This document shows positions 1-12,429 of a stretch of 64,000 nucleotides of DNA, piece after piece. Source of the DNA: Notamacropus eugenii. Lineage: Eukaryota; Chordata; Mammalia; Diprotodontia; Macropodidae. The notes under the pieces were generated by a model. The model had not been told where the DNA came from. It did not search any database and saw only the letters and a program-made list of their open reading frames with translations. Each line of letters begins with the position of its first letter. The first letter of the stretch is position 1. The DNA lies in contig NC_092879.1 in the NCBI RefSeq assembly GCF_028372415.1, positions 70,724,412 to 70,788,411 on the forward strand, read 5' to 3'. A program made the position numbers and the translations under genes.

Positions 1-281
1 ATTTTCTTCCTTCACCTTCTTTAAGGTCGATGGAATAGTTGTCCTCTGAAGTCTCTGCATGCTGAAATTTGACAATGTAAAAACAATTCTTATCCTTAGT
101 GTGAGCTGGATGAGGAAAACTCAGATCTTTTAGCTTCTTGATTGTAGGCTGTTGTTCTATTGTCGTTTTTTCCAACTAACACGATTCGAAGCACACCACT
201 GGTATAATTTTGAAGTGATCGACTTGGTACAAGTAGCATGACTAAGACTAACCATTTCTTCTGTCACCATGTTCCCACTTG

Positions 282-348
282 CCCCTGTTGTACAAATGTG
301 ACATTTTATAAAATATGATAAAATAGTCACATAATTGTGCAACAGGGG
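282..348 (+). ncRNA. Candidate pre-miRNA hairpin, copy 1 (subfamily B)
   Basis: This is the best-paired copy. The arms begin with cccctgttgtac and end with gtgcaacagggg, and the inner arms pair TGTGAC with GTCACA and TTTT with AAAA around an A/T-rich loop. I count close to 29 paired positions with small bulges, which is typical of a metazoan microRNA precursor. It shares the GTGAC/GTCAC inner stem with the copy at 13358. Strand is taken from the orientation of splice-like signals in the units. A near-palindrome could be transcribed either way. No mature product can be assigned from sequence alone. Confidence 0.75.
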
Positions 349-1479
349 TGTTTGGAGAAGAACCTTCCTGCCAAACAACCAAGAATCCAGAAATGGTTGG
401 AATAAGGAGTGTGTGATCCAGTGTGATTTTTGGTCCAGACTTTCCTTCTTCTGTGGTAGTGGGGGTAGGGATCCCTATTGCCACTTAATGCAGGTAATTA
501 TTCTTGTGTATAGTTTTGAATGTCATAAGTATTTTCCTGATGTCAAGCCTCAGTTTAGCTATCTTAAATACGTGGAGAGGACCCAGATTTCCCAGGACCA
601 AAGATGAAGAATGCTACTCTGACCTCAGTGGAGATTTGATGAGTATCAAGAAAAAAACGAGCTGCATAGTTTTTGATATGGTGTGTCAGTAAGCACCCTG
701 CTGCTATCACAGGTTCTTAGATCTGCATTCATAAAAGCAAACACATCTTTTGAGGGGTTAACAATCACTTTAATTAAGCACATGTATTAATCTTTTAGTC
801 AAGCGCATATATCATTCACCTAATTCAGGGGAGTCAACAACCTAAACCTCAAAGAAAATACAGAGAAATTAAAAGTCAACAGACATTGCTTCCTCCGCCT
901 GAATTCAACAGACAGTTGGACCCCAACTGCCTGACCATAGTTACCAGAAAGGGAAGCATGACATCTGGGTTCTCAAAGCTGTAGGAATCCTTAGTGGCTT
1001 CCTAGAGCCCTCATCTGGCCAAATAAACACTTCTAGTCAGTAAGCCCCAAAATAAAACTGCACCTCAGAGTCTTTACACACCTTTTAGAGCCAGAGGGCA
1101 TCTCATCCCTTGAGAACTAGTGCCTTAACAAAAGGCATGGGTGGACCTTCTTACAAATCTTCCCAGGCCAGACAATGGGTGGGAAAGATTCTTCCCAGTT
1201 AGATTCAAATAGAGAGAGGCATTATACTTCTTGATTATACTAAAACGAAAACAGCAAAAGATCCTTCTTTACTTGCCATTGCACATGGCCAATGAGGGGA
1301 CTTGCTTCATTTGACAGCCCACATTTCCTACGTTGATTTCTAAAAACAATTTACTGTACCACATATGTAGGCACATGTGTATTTCTATCAGGGTTGGGAG
1401 AGTTAAAGGAAAAGATTTAGAGAGAATGAAAGTTAGTCATTTTTGTCACATTTCCTGTATTGAGTTTAAATGGAAGTAG

Positions 1480-1585
1480 CCTCTACCTGGCAGGGCTGTT
1501 GTAAGGATCAAATGAGTTAATATGTGTAAAAAAAAATTATCTGGGAAATAGTACTTGCTACATAAAAGCTTATATATTCTCTTTC
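1480..1585 (+). repeat. SINE tail carried inside array units (first of several)
   Basis: A block of the form 'aggatcaaatgagataat' followed by 'gcctggcaaatagtaggc' and a poly-pyrimidine stretch matches the 3' part of MIR-family or marsupial tRNA-derived SINEs. Related blocks lie near 3770, 5370, 7200, 8780, 11540, 12990 and 13970. Its presence in most units shows it was in the ancestral unit before amplification. Confidence 0.6.
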
Positions 1586-2506
1586 CCTACCCTTTCTCAG
1601 CTATATTGTCAATAAGCTTCATTCTTCAGGCAAAGAATAATAAATAGGTCGACCTTAGAGGTCCCTTTGGTCTCTAAGACTGGATATCATAGCAGCTCTA
1701 CTCTGTGGTGGATTAAAGGAGGTAATTACTCTTGGGGATCTAATAGGCTTCTGTTCCCATAATTATACCTCTGTGATATTCACCAACTTCATCCACTTCT
1801 CACGAATACTGCCCATTATAGTTGTGGATCTCAGAAGAATGAACATAGCAAAGAGAAAAGCAATGATCTAAGTGTTCTGCCAGTTGAATCATGTGACCAT
1901 TGTTCTTCATTTTGTAGATTCTGCTCAAAAGATTGAGTATTGGTAAAGTGCTTTGTACAAAACACCATGAATATGGAAGGATTTTGGCAGAAAGGCTACC
2001 TACGCAATGAAACCCTCCATGATATTGCATTGAGACTCGGATGACTTCCCATGAGAGGAGAGTGTAAGTACTGCCATCTTGAGAACCTTTTCTGTTTTAG
2101 ACTAGCTCTAGTTATCTGCATATTTTCTCAGCATGTAACTTAAATTTCCCTCTAACCAGTACATGCTCAGTGTAATACTTTTCTATTGACTATCCACTTC
2201 AGACTTTATTTGACATTTTCCTCCTTTTCCTTCTTCATTTAGGTGAATGGAATAGCTAATCTCTGAAGTCACTTGGGAATCAGCACCAGGGAATCAACAA
2301 CATAAAGCTAATTCCCATCCTGAGTGTTTGGATAGAGAAGGAACACTCAGAGATAATTCAGATGGGGATCCCAACACATTATGGACCTGTTTTTTCAACC
2401 AGTGCCATTCAAAGCACAACATTACCATCACTGGCCTTTATTTAGTTGTGCACTAGGAACACAACAGTGAAGAAATATCTGTCTTGGTCCCACACCATTG
2501 ATGTGC

Positions 2507-2575
2507 CTCAGTTATACCAGATATATTTTACACATTGTGATAAAAGTCAGATCGTGTACGGTAGAGAAGAACCTT
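2507..2575 (+). ncRNA. Decayed hairpin, copy 2
   Basis: This lies at the position homologous to the other hairpins, between 'gtgcctcag' and a 'gagaagaacctt' block. The arms have drifted, and only short stretches still pair (around ttatac with gtacgg, and tttt with aaaa). It is probably no longer a good precursor. The next hairpin follows only 674 bp later, so this unit is truncated. Confidence 0.4.
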
Positions 2576-3180
2576 CTAGTCTGTAGCCAAGAGATGGGTA
2601 GGGCAAGGAACTTGATCCTCTTCAACCCCTAATGATTGTTGATCCAGATTTTCCTTGAACACTTCCATGGTGGTATTGGACCGGGGTCTCTACTGCCACT
2701 TCATTTCAACTCATTATATTGGTACATTCTTCTGAATGTCAAGGAAGTTTCCATAACATCAAACTCAAATTTGCCTCCATGAAATCCATCCACACGTATG
2801 AGGATTCCAGAGGATCACAAATGAAGTATGCCCCTTTCTTCCTGCTGGCAGGGTAATGATGTATAATGCACAAACTGTTGATTTTTGGATACGGCCAATA
2901 AGTAGATTTTCTGCTCTTGACCATGTACATTTCTTATGATGTTTTTCTTTTTTGTGACGTACAACGTACATCTAATTCCCCTTCTGGCTATTAGCTTGGA
3001 CAAGAACCACTCTTAAGAGATCTTTCAGCTTGGTGATTCCAACATGTTATGGATTTGTTTTTCAAACAATACCAATTCACACCACAAAGCATACCATTAC
3101 TACCATTTTCTAATATTTGCTTCTGCATTAGGAGCATAACAGTGAAGAATCGTATATTCTGCCACCATGCCCTCCATGTG

Positions 3181-3245
3181 CCTCAGTTGTACCTGATGCA
3201 ACATTTTATACAATATGAAAAAAGTTGTATTATGTACAATAGTGG
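3181..3245 (+). ncRNA. Candidate pre-miRNA hairpin, copy 3 (subfamily A)
   Basis: The outer stem pairs cctcagttgtac with gtacaatagtgg. The inner stem pairs tgcaac with gttgta (one G-U wobble), then tttt with aaaa. The loop is A/T-rich. This is the standard form of the array, shared with copies at 4777, 6570, 9820 and 12430. Confidence 0.7.
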
Positions 3246-4776
3246 CTCTTGGAGAAAACCTTCAAGACCTCAGAGATGGTCAGGACAAGGAACTGTGTCC
3301 TTTCAATTCCTTGATGATTGTATTTCCAGCATTTCCTTGAACATTTTCATGGCAGTGTGGTAAGCCATTAGGTAAAAGCGGCTCACTATACTTGTGTGTA
3401 ACTCAATGTCAAGAGGATATTCTTCACATCAAATCTAAATATGCCTCTATGAAATCCAAACAGAAGACAAATACTCTAGTGGAGAAAAGATGAAGCATGC
3501 CCCTTGCTTCTTGATGGAGAGGTGACGGATATACAAAGGGTTATGAATTTCTGGACAAGGTCAGTGAATAGATTCACTTCATTTGACTATGTATGCTTAT
3601 TATGGTGATTTTTTCCTTTTTTTTAGTTGTACAGCATGAGTGTGTGCGTGTGTGTGTGTTTCCGTCCAGGGTGAGGGAGTTAGGGGAAAGATCTGCAAAG
3701 AATTAAAGTTCATGCTTTTAGGTATACTTCTTGAACTGAGTTTAATTAATAGTAGCCTCTACCTTACAGGTATTGTGAGGATTAAATGGGATAATAAGTG
3801 TAAAACACTTAGCTTTGTGCCTAGCAGATGGTAGATTCTTTAAAATTCTCATGTATTCCATTCAGATCTATTAACCATTCATTTCTTAGCTGTTATAAAC
3901 GAGCTTCATTTATTTATTTATTTATTATTTAGGTCCTTGTGGTCTTCTGAGATTGGAAATCAGAACCACTACTCTGTGCTTGGTTAGATAAGACAGAAAT
4001 TATTGGGAAATCTTGTAGGCCTGTTTTCTCATGATTCCCACTTCATCCAGCACTCTACAGTATTCCAAGTTTACAGCTGAGTATCTCAGAAAAAGTATAC
4101 AAGGAAGAAAAAAATGATCATCTCACCACTGTTTCATCTCACCATCCAGTGGCTTCATGTGGACAATGTTCTTTACTTCGCAGATTTTGCCCAAAGAAGA
4201 TTAGCGTCTATAGAAAATGTTGGTAAAAGTGCTCTGTAGCTAAACAACAAAGAGTGTGAGAGGGCTTTTGCCCAAAAGATCTCTACCCTATGAAACCCTT
4301 GATGATTTTGGATCCAGAATCTGAAAGATGAGTGCCAATGAAAGGAAGGGTGTAAGTATCCTGAGAACCTCACTGGTTTTTAGGCTAGCTCTAATTATTT
4401 TGATATTTTCCCAGCATGTAAGATAAATTTACCTCTAACCAATACATGCTGAATTGAATTATTTCTACAATGACAATTCTGTCCTCATTTTGATATTTTT
4501 CTCCTCTTTCATTTAGGGTAATGGAATTGCTGACCTCTGAAAGTCACTTTTCACAAGATCACTGACAATATAAACATAATTCCCATCCTGGGTATGAGCC
4601 TAAATAAGGACTACTCTCAAAGATTTTTCAGCTCGATGATACCAGCATACTGTAGTTTTGTTGTTCAATCATTACCATTCAAAACATACCATTAATTCCA
4701 TCTTCCATGAATTGTCTCTACAGTAAGAGCATAACAGTGAGAAATAATCCCATCTTGCCACCATGCCCTCTATGTG

Positions 4777-4841
4777 CCTCAGTTGTACCTGATACAACAT
4801 TTTGTATATTATCATAAAAGTTGTATTATGTACAATAGTGG
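4777..4841 (+). ncRNA. Candidate pre-miRNA hairpin, copy 4 (subfamily A)
   Basis: The 5' arm (ttgtacctgatacaacattt) folds onto the 3' arm (aaaagttgtattatgtacaa). There is one mismatch just inside the ttgtac/gtacaa block, and pairing is continuous through gatacaac/gttgtatt including a G-U pair. The base extends through cctc/gtgg. It is the cleanest subfamily A copy. Confidence 0.75.
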
Positions 4842-5597
4842 CTCTTGGAGAAAAACCTTCTTGCCAGATTGTCAGCAATGTAGACACTGTTGCAAAATGA
4901 ACTGTGCCCTCCCCAACTTGTGATGATTGTTGGTCCAGATTTTCCTTGAACATCACCACGCTACCATGGAGGGTTTCTCTATTGCCACCTAATGCAGGTC
5001 ACCATGTTTGTGCATTGCCCTGAATGTCAGGAAAGGTTTTCAGGACATCAAACCCAAATTTGCCTCCATGAAATCCATAATATGAGGATTCCAGAGGATA
5101 AAAGATGGTACGTCCTTTTCTCCCCAACAGGGAGGTAATGGAATGCACAATGAGTTGTTGATTTTTTTGGACATAGCCATTAGAGACATTCAGTTCACTT
5201 GACCATGTAGATTTCCTATGAAAGTTTTCTTTTTTCATGATTGTACTGTGTGTTGGTAGGCGGGCTGGGATGTGGGTGAAGATGTAGAGAGAATTCAAGT
5301 TAATGCTTTTATACATAATTCCTGAATTGAGTTTAATTAATAGTATGCTCTACTTGGCAGTGTGGCTGTAAGAATCAAATGAGATAATTTGTGTAATACA
5401 CAATTAGCACAGTGCTTGGCAAGTAGCAGGTCCTACAAAATGCTTATTTATTCCCTTCCCTGCCCCCTTCTCTTCTTTTAGTTAAATTTAATTGACTACT
5501 CATTTCTCACCTATCTTATAAATGAGCTTCATTCTTCAGGCAGGGAAATGGATTAGCTGACCCTTTCAAGTCCTTTTGGTATCTGAGATTGGAAATC

Positions 5598-5832
5598 ATG
5601 TTGTTCAGTTGTGTCTGACTTTTGGTGACCCCATTTGGGGTTTTCTTGGCAGAGATACTGGAGTGGTTTGCCATTTCCTTCTCTAGCTCATTTGACAGAT
5701 TAGGAAACTGAGGCAAACAGGATAAAGTGACCTGCCTAGGATCACACAGTTAGTATATGAGGCTGGATTTGAACCCCGGTCTTCCTGATTCTAGGCCTGG
5801 TGCTTTATTCGCTGCACCATCTAGGTGCTCCA
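5598..5832 (-). mobile_element. MAR1-type tRNA-derived SINE
   Basis: Read on the minus strand it starts near ggagcacctagatggtgcag, then an 'agttcaaatcc'-like box, 'cctcagtttcc', 'ggaaatggcaaaccactcc' and 'aaaaccccaaatggggtcac'. This is the standard order of the marsupial MAR1 SINE with its long 3' extension. It interrupts one array unit, so it is younger than that unit. Confidence 0.85.
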
Positions 5833-6569
5833 GGAAATCATTGAACCCCTACTGTGTTGTCAGACTGTGTTTAGTGGCATTCACCAACTTCATTCAGCAC
5901 TCAGAGTTACAACTGTCAGTCTAAGAATGAGTATATCAAAGAGAAAAGTATCTTCTAACCATTCCAACTGCTTCATTTGAACACTGTTCTTCCTTTTGTA
6001 GATTCTGTCGAAGTAGGACTTGTTTCCATACAGAGTGTTATTCAAGTGCTCTACAATTATGAATGTGGAAGGACTTTCCAGAAAAGGTAACCACCAAACC
6101 CCTGATGATTTTGGATTCAGACTCTGACCGATGACCTCTAGTGAAATGAGAGCACAAGTACTGCCATCTTGGGAACCCATTCTATTGTAGGTTAACTAAT
6201 TATTTGGCTATTTTCCCAGCATGTAACAAATTTGCCTCTAACCAAGTCCATGCTGACCTGAATCCCTTGACAATGACCATCCATTTCTGACTGACATTTT
6301 CCTCCTCCATTTAGGGGAATGGAATAGCTGACCTCTGAGGTCACTTGCCACACGGGGAATCGACACCATAAAGCCCATCCTGGGTGTGAGGTTGGATAAA
6401 GACAATGTTCCTGAGATCTTTTAGCTCAGCCATCCCAGCATACTCAAGATTTGGTTTATAACTAATACCATTGAAAGCACAGCATTACTATCATTTTCCA
6501 TTAGCTGGTGTTACAACTGGAACATAAAAATAAAGAATCATCTATCCTTCCATGATGCCCTTTCATGTG

Positions 6570-6634
6570 CCTCATTTGTACCCAATACAACATTTTGTAT
6601 AATGCAATGAAAGTTGTATTATGTACAAGAGTGG
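6570..6634 (+). ncRNA. Candidate pre-miRNA hairpin, copy 5 (subfamily A)
   Basis: The stem is tttgtac with gtacaag, then atacaac with gttgtat. The usual G-U pair below ttgtac is here U-G, so pairing is kept by a change on both sides. The loop contains gtataatgcaatg. Confidence 0.7.
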
Positions 6635-8181
6635 CCCTTGGAGAAAAACCTTCTCACCAGATAGTCAAGACATCAGAGATGGTTGGGAAAAGGAACTATG
6701 CCCGCTCCAACCCTGATGATTGTTGATCCAGACTTTTCTTTAATGTTTCTGTGTTGGCTTAGTAATCAGTCCCCTCTGCCACCAAGCGCAGCTCGTTTTT
6801 CTTGTGTATGACTTTGAATGTCAAAGGGTATTTTTTTTATATTGTCTAAATTTGCCCCTGTGAAATCCACACAGAGGTCCAGCATTCATTCTAGAGAATG
6901 AAAGATGAAGCATGCCTGCCCATCCCCTTCCTGACAGAGAGGTGATGGGTGGAGGAGCTCTAGGAGTTGTGAGGTTGGAGATAAAGCCAGTGAGTGAGTG
7001 GATTGGCTTCACTTGACCATACACATTTATTATGATGGTTTACTTTTTCTTTTTTTTAATTTTTGTGCTATGAGTGTTTATGCATGGGTGGGTTGACAGG
7101 GAAGATTTAGAGTGAAAGTTAATGGTTTTGGGTTGTTTTTTACATATTTCCTGAATTGAGTTTAATTAATTATATGCTCTACTTGGCAGGGTAGCTGTAA
7201 GAATCAAATGAGATAATACATGTAAAACAGTTATCACTGTGCCTGGCAAACAGTAGGAGCCCTATAAATGTTTATTTATTCCCTCTCTTTCCCTAGCCCT
7301 TCTCTTCCCTAACTTCAGATGACCATTTCTCAGCTATGTTCTCTGTGAGCTTCATTCTTCCTGCAGGGGACGGACTGGCTGACCTCTGAAGATATTGGAA
7401 ATCACAGCAGCCTGTTGTGATTGTGTGGCTGTGCTCCTGCCATTGGATTGCTGTGCTTTTCACTGTCTTCAACCAGCACTCATGAGTGATGCCAGTTAGA
7501 ATTGTTATCTCTTGTCTCTGAAAAATGAGCATACCAGAAAGAAAATCAGTGATCTAACTATTATTCTGCCAGTAACCTCATGGGGATAGTGTTAATTTTC
7601 TAGATTGTATTCAAAGAAGATTAGGGCCCACAAAGAATGTTGGTGAAGTGCTTTGTAGCTAAACAACCTTCAAGAGCTGGGAAGGACACATAGCAGAAAG
7701 AATCTGCTTTAGAAAACCCCTAGTGACTTTGGATCTAGACTCTGACTGATGACGATTAGGGGGAAAGCACTGCCATCTTGGGAAACTTCTTTAGACTAGC
7801 TCTTAATTGTTTGGATATTTTCCTATAGCATCGTAACTTCAATTTGTCTCTAACCAAAACATGCCAAATTGAATAACTTTATTTCTGACATTATTTGACA
7901 TTTTTCTACTTCTCCTTCATTTAGAGGAGTGGGATATAGCTGACCTCTGAGGTCACTTTCCAGAAAATTGATAACATAAAGGTAATTCCCATCCTGTGTG
8001 TGAGGTTGAATATCAACAATTCTCAGAGATCTTTCCACTTATTGATCCCAGTATGTTATGGCACTGTTTTTCAAATAATGCCATCTAAACCACACCGTTG
8101 CTAACATTTTCTTTTATTTAGGTCTATATTAGCAGCACAACAATGAAGTACCATCTCTCCTGCGACCATGAGCTCCCATGT

Positions 8182-8246
8182 GCCTCAGTTGTACTTGGCA
8201 CCACATTTTACTTTATGATAAAAGTGGTGTCATGTACAATTGGGGC
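8182..8246 (+). ncRNA. Candidate pre-miRNA hairpin, copy 6 (compensated variant)
   Basis: The inner stem is ggcaccac with gtggtgtc, where subfamily A has gatacaac with gttgtatt. Three base pairs changed on both arms (A-U to G-C, U-A to C-G, A-U to C-G), so pairing is preserved. The basal stem gcctcagttgtac with gtacaattggggc pairs over 13 positions, wobbles included. Confidence 0.75.
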
Positions 8247-9819
8247 CCTTGGAGAACAGCCTTCTAGCAAGACTGCCAGGACTTCAGAGAGAACCAAGAT
8301 GAGGAACTGCACTTTCTCTGACAACTGATGATTATTGGTCCTTACTTTCTTTGATCATTTCCCTGGTGGTGTTGTTAGAGGAGATCTCTATTGCAAATTA
8401 ATGAAATGCATTATGATTATGCAATGCTCTTAATGTCACAAAGGTTTTCATGATGTCAGTACTAAATTTGTCTCTCTGAAATCCATACTGTCCAGAAGAT
8501 AACAGATGAAGTGTGGCCCATGCTTCCTGAAGGAGACATGATGGGTATACAAAGCACAATGAGTTATGATATTTTTGGACATGGCCAGTGAGGAGATTTG
8601 CTTCATTGGACCATATACGTTTGTTAAGATGATTTACTTTTTCTTTTTTTAATTGTTGTGCAGTATGCGTTGGTGTATGGGCAGGTTGAGGTGGAAGATT
8701 TGGATAGAATGAAAGTATTGCTTTTTACCCACCTCCTGACATTGAGTTTAATAATATGTCCTACTTGGTAGGGTGTCTGTGAGGATCTAATGAGATAATA
8801 TGCATAAAATATGCTTAGCACAGTGCCTGGCAAATAGCAGGCACTACATAAATGCTTATTTATTTCCTCCCTATACTCCTCCTCCTCCTTCCTTTTCAAT
8901 TCAATTGACCATTCCTTTCTCAGCCATGTTGTAATTGGGATTCATTCTTCCTGCAGCGGAATAGATTGGTTGACATCTGAGGTTCCTTTAAACTCTGCGA
9001 CTGGAAATCATAGGACCCCTACTTGTGTAGCGAGTTAGATAAGGTAAATACTCTTGAGGTCTTAGAAGCCTGTGTTCCCATGAATGAACTTTTGTTCTTT
9101 CCATAAATTCACCTAGTATTCCGAGTTACAATTGGGTGTCTCAGAAGAAAGAGCATATCAAGGAGAACAACAATGATCTTCTAACCATTCTTCTGGCTGA
9201 CTTATGTGGACACTTTTCCATTTTGTAGATTCTATGTAAAGAAGAATGGTGTTCGTAGAGAATGTGGTGAAATTCTTTGTAGCTGAATAACCAAGAGTGT
9301 GGAAGGACTTTGGCATAAAGGATCTCTATCCTATGATTCCCCTGATGATATCATATCCAGACTCTCACCGATGACCTCCCATTGGAGAAGGGAGGAAGCA
9401 CTACCTTAGGAAACCCATTCTGTTTTAGGTTAGGTCTAATGATCTGGGTATTTTCCCAGCTTTCCCAACTTTGTTTGCTTCAACCCACACATGCTGATTT
9501 GAGGACCTTTCCATTGACTACCCAGTTCTAACTTTATCTGACATTTTCCTCCTTCTACTTCTTCATTTAGTAAAAAGGAAATAGCTGATTTGTGAGGCAA
9601 CTTTTAATACTGAATCAACATGAAGCTAATTTCCTTCCTGTGTGTGAAGTTGGACATCGACTCTCTGAGACCTTTCAGCTTGATGATCCCAGCATATTAT
9701 GGTTTTGTTTTTTAGCCAGCATCATCCAAAGCACATCATTATGACTGTTGTCCATTACTGGCTCAGCAGTAGGAAGATAACAATGAAAAACCATCTATCC
9801 TACCACCACGTCCTCTGTG

Positions 9820-9884
9820 CCTCAGTTGTACCTGATACAACATTTTGTACAACATACTAAAAGTTGTATTATGTACAATAGTGG
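9820..9884 (+). ncRNA. Candidate pre-miRNA hairpin, copy 7 (subfamily A)
   Basis: The 5' arm is identical in form to the copy at 4777 (ttgtacctgatacaacattt) and the 3' arm matches too (aaaagttgtattatgtacaa). The loop differs (gtacaacatact). Arms conserved more than loop is the pattern expected of microRNA precursors. Confidence 0.73.
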
Positions 9885-10377
9885 CTCTTGGAGAAAAATC
9901 TCCTAGTCTGATAGCCAAAAGTTGAGAGATGGTTGGGGTAAGGACTGTGCCCTCTCCAACTCCTGATGACTTATGCCAGACTTCCTTTGACTATTTCCAT
10001 AGTGGTGTTAGATGGAATCTCTACTGCCACCTAATGCAGCTCTTCAGACTTGTGCATTGCTCTGAATGTCAAGAAAGTTTCCATGCCATGAAGCCTAAAT
10101 GTGCCTTCATGAAACGTACACAGTGGTCAAGAATTCCAGAAGATGAAAGATAAAGCATGCCCCTCACTTCCTGATGAAGAGGTAATGGGAGTACAACGCA
10201 TCTAACCTGCAGGTTGGTTGGGACTATTACACTAGATAATATTTTTAAAAGGTCTTAGAGGTCCTCGCATACAGCTGGCAATCTATAATTGCTTATTCCC
10301 TTCCCTTCTTTCCCTTCTTCTAATTCAATCCAACTGACCATTGATTTCTTAGCTATTCTGGATATCATCTAACCTAG

Positions 10378-10577
10378 GAGCGGAGAGCCTACAGCCTCGA
10401 GGATACATGTGACCCTCTAGGTCCTCAAGTATGGCCCTTTGAATCCAAGTTTCAGAGAACAAATTCCCTTAATACAAGAATATGTTCTGTAATACTTGGA
10501 CTCAGTCAAAAAGGCCACACCTAAGGACCTAGAAGGCCACATGTGGCCTCCAGGCTCCAGGTTCCCCCACCCCTGAT
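10378..10577 (-). mobile_element. hAT-type non-autonomous DNA transposon relic
   Basis: The ends form imperfect inverted repeats. The right end read inward on the minus strand begins caggggtggg and continues with cctggaggccacatgtgg. The left end contains the related aggagcggagagcctacagc and a tacatgtg block. This terminus is typical of mammalian hAT (Charlie-like) elements. It lies inside a shortened array unit. Confidence 0.55.
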
Positions 10578-10909
10578 ACTAATACATGCTAAATTGAATA
10601 GCTTTCCACTGACAACTATCCATTTCTGACTTTGTTTGAAATTTTCTTTCTCCCTCTTCATTTAAGGAAATGGAATAGCTAAGCTATTAAATCACTTTCC
10701 ACCAGAAAATAAACAACAGAAAGCTAATTCTCATCCTGGGTATAAGGTTGGATAAGGACAGCTCTCAGAAATCTTGGTGATTCAGCTTGGCGATCCCAGC
10801 ATAAAATGGATTTATTTTTCAACCAACAACCATTTTCTGTTATTTGGCTCTGCAATAGGAGCACAAAAATGAAAAATCCCAACTTGCACCCGATTATGCC
10901 CTCCATGTA

Positions 10910-10974
10910 CCTCGGTTGCACCAGATAGAACATTTTATATATAGTGATAAAAATTGTGTTATGTACAATAGTAG
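10910..10974 (+). ncRNA. Candidate pre-miRNA hairpin, copy 8 (diverged)
   Basis: The arms are cctcggttgcac and gtacaatagtag, with a weaker inner stem (agatagaac with attgtgtt). More mismatches and wobbles than the standard copies suggest partial decay. Confidence 0.55.
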
Positions 10975-11411
10975 CTCTTGGAGAAAAATCTTTCAGCTGT
11001 ATAGCAAAGAGTTCAGAGATTAAGGTTTAGACAAGAAACTCTGCCCCCTTAAAGCCCTAATGATTCTTGGTCCAAATTTTCCTTGAACATTTCCACTGAG
11101 GTGTTATAGTCTATATTGCCACCAAATACAACTCAGTATACTTTTACAAGACTCTGAATGTCAGGAGGATATTCTTGACATCAAGTCCAAATTTGTCTCT
11201 GAAATCCACACAGAGGACCAGGATTGCAGATGATAAAAAGATGAAGCATGCCCCTTGCTTCCCGAGGGAGAGCTAGCTGATGTCTGTGCAATGCATGATA
11301 AATGTGAATTTTTAGACACAACCAATGAGGGGATGTGCTTCATTTGACTTTGTACATTTGTGAGGATGCTTTACTTTTTCTTTTTTGGTTGTACAGTGTA
11401 TATTTGTGGCT

Positions 11412-11425
11412 GGGGGGGGGGGGGG
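11412..11425 (+). repeat. Poly-G run
   Basis: About 14 consecutive G in a unit segment where other copies have shorter G-rich stretches. A likely site of length polymorphism and sequencing error. Confidence 0.9.
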
Positions 11426-12429
11426 CTGGGGTAGAAGGGAAAGATTTGGACAGAGCTAAAATTACTTTTTTTTTCATATGCTTCCTGAATTAAGTATCAT
11501 TAGTAGTAGTATCTACTCCACATGAGGCTCCTGAAGATCAAGTAAGATAATATTCACAAACAGCACTTACCGTACCTGGGATTGGCAGTTGGCAATCTGT
11601 AATTGATTATTCCCTTTGACTCCTTCACTTCCCCTAATTCAGTTCAAATTGATCATTCATTTCTCAGCTATGTTGTAGATGAGTTCCATTCGTCAGGTAG
11701 AGGAATGGATAGGTTGATCTCTGAGATCTCTTTGATCTCTGAATTCCTTTTGATCTTTGAGACTGGAAATCAGAATCACAACTGTGTGCTGGATTTGATG
11801 AAGTGCAAACTGTTGAAGACCTTGGAGGCCAGGGTTTCCATGATTCTAACTTTTGTTGTTTCCACCAACTTCATCTAGCACTCTCCAGTTGGGTGTCCCA
11901 GAAGAATGAGCATGTCAAAGGGAAAAGCAGTGATCTTCAAACCATTCCTCCAGCTGCCTCCTGTGTGGATAATAGTCTTCAGCATGTATCCATGGAGAAT
12001 GTAGGTGAAGTGCTTTGTAGCTAAACAAAATATGACATGCTTTGGAAAAGTATGGAAGACTCAAGCATATGGAAGGACTTCTGTGTGAAGGATCTCTCCC
12101 AAAACAGACCCCTGATGATTTTAAATCCACACTGACTGATGACCTGGTGAGAGGCTGGCATAAGTACTGCTATCTTGGGAATTCCATTCGGCTTTAAGCT
12201 ACCTCTAATTATTTGGATAGTTTCCCAGGGTGTCACTTAAATTTACATCTAACCAACACATGCTCAATTGAATACCTTTACATTGATCAGCTCAGACTTT
12301 GACATTTTCCTCCTCTTTATTTAGGAGAAAGGAATATCGAATATCTGACCTCTGAGGCAATTTTTCCAGTTATTTGATTCTACAGGAGGAGCATCGCAAG
12401 GAAACCACACCTATCCTGCCTCCCATGTG

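Noticed and set aside
2060-6200. C/D-box snoRNA reading of the recurring 'ctgatgatt ... ctgactgatga' phrases
   Set aside because: The C box lacks the expected purine at its first position, no terminal stem joins a C/D pair at the right spacing, and the phrases drift between copies.
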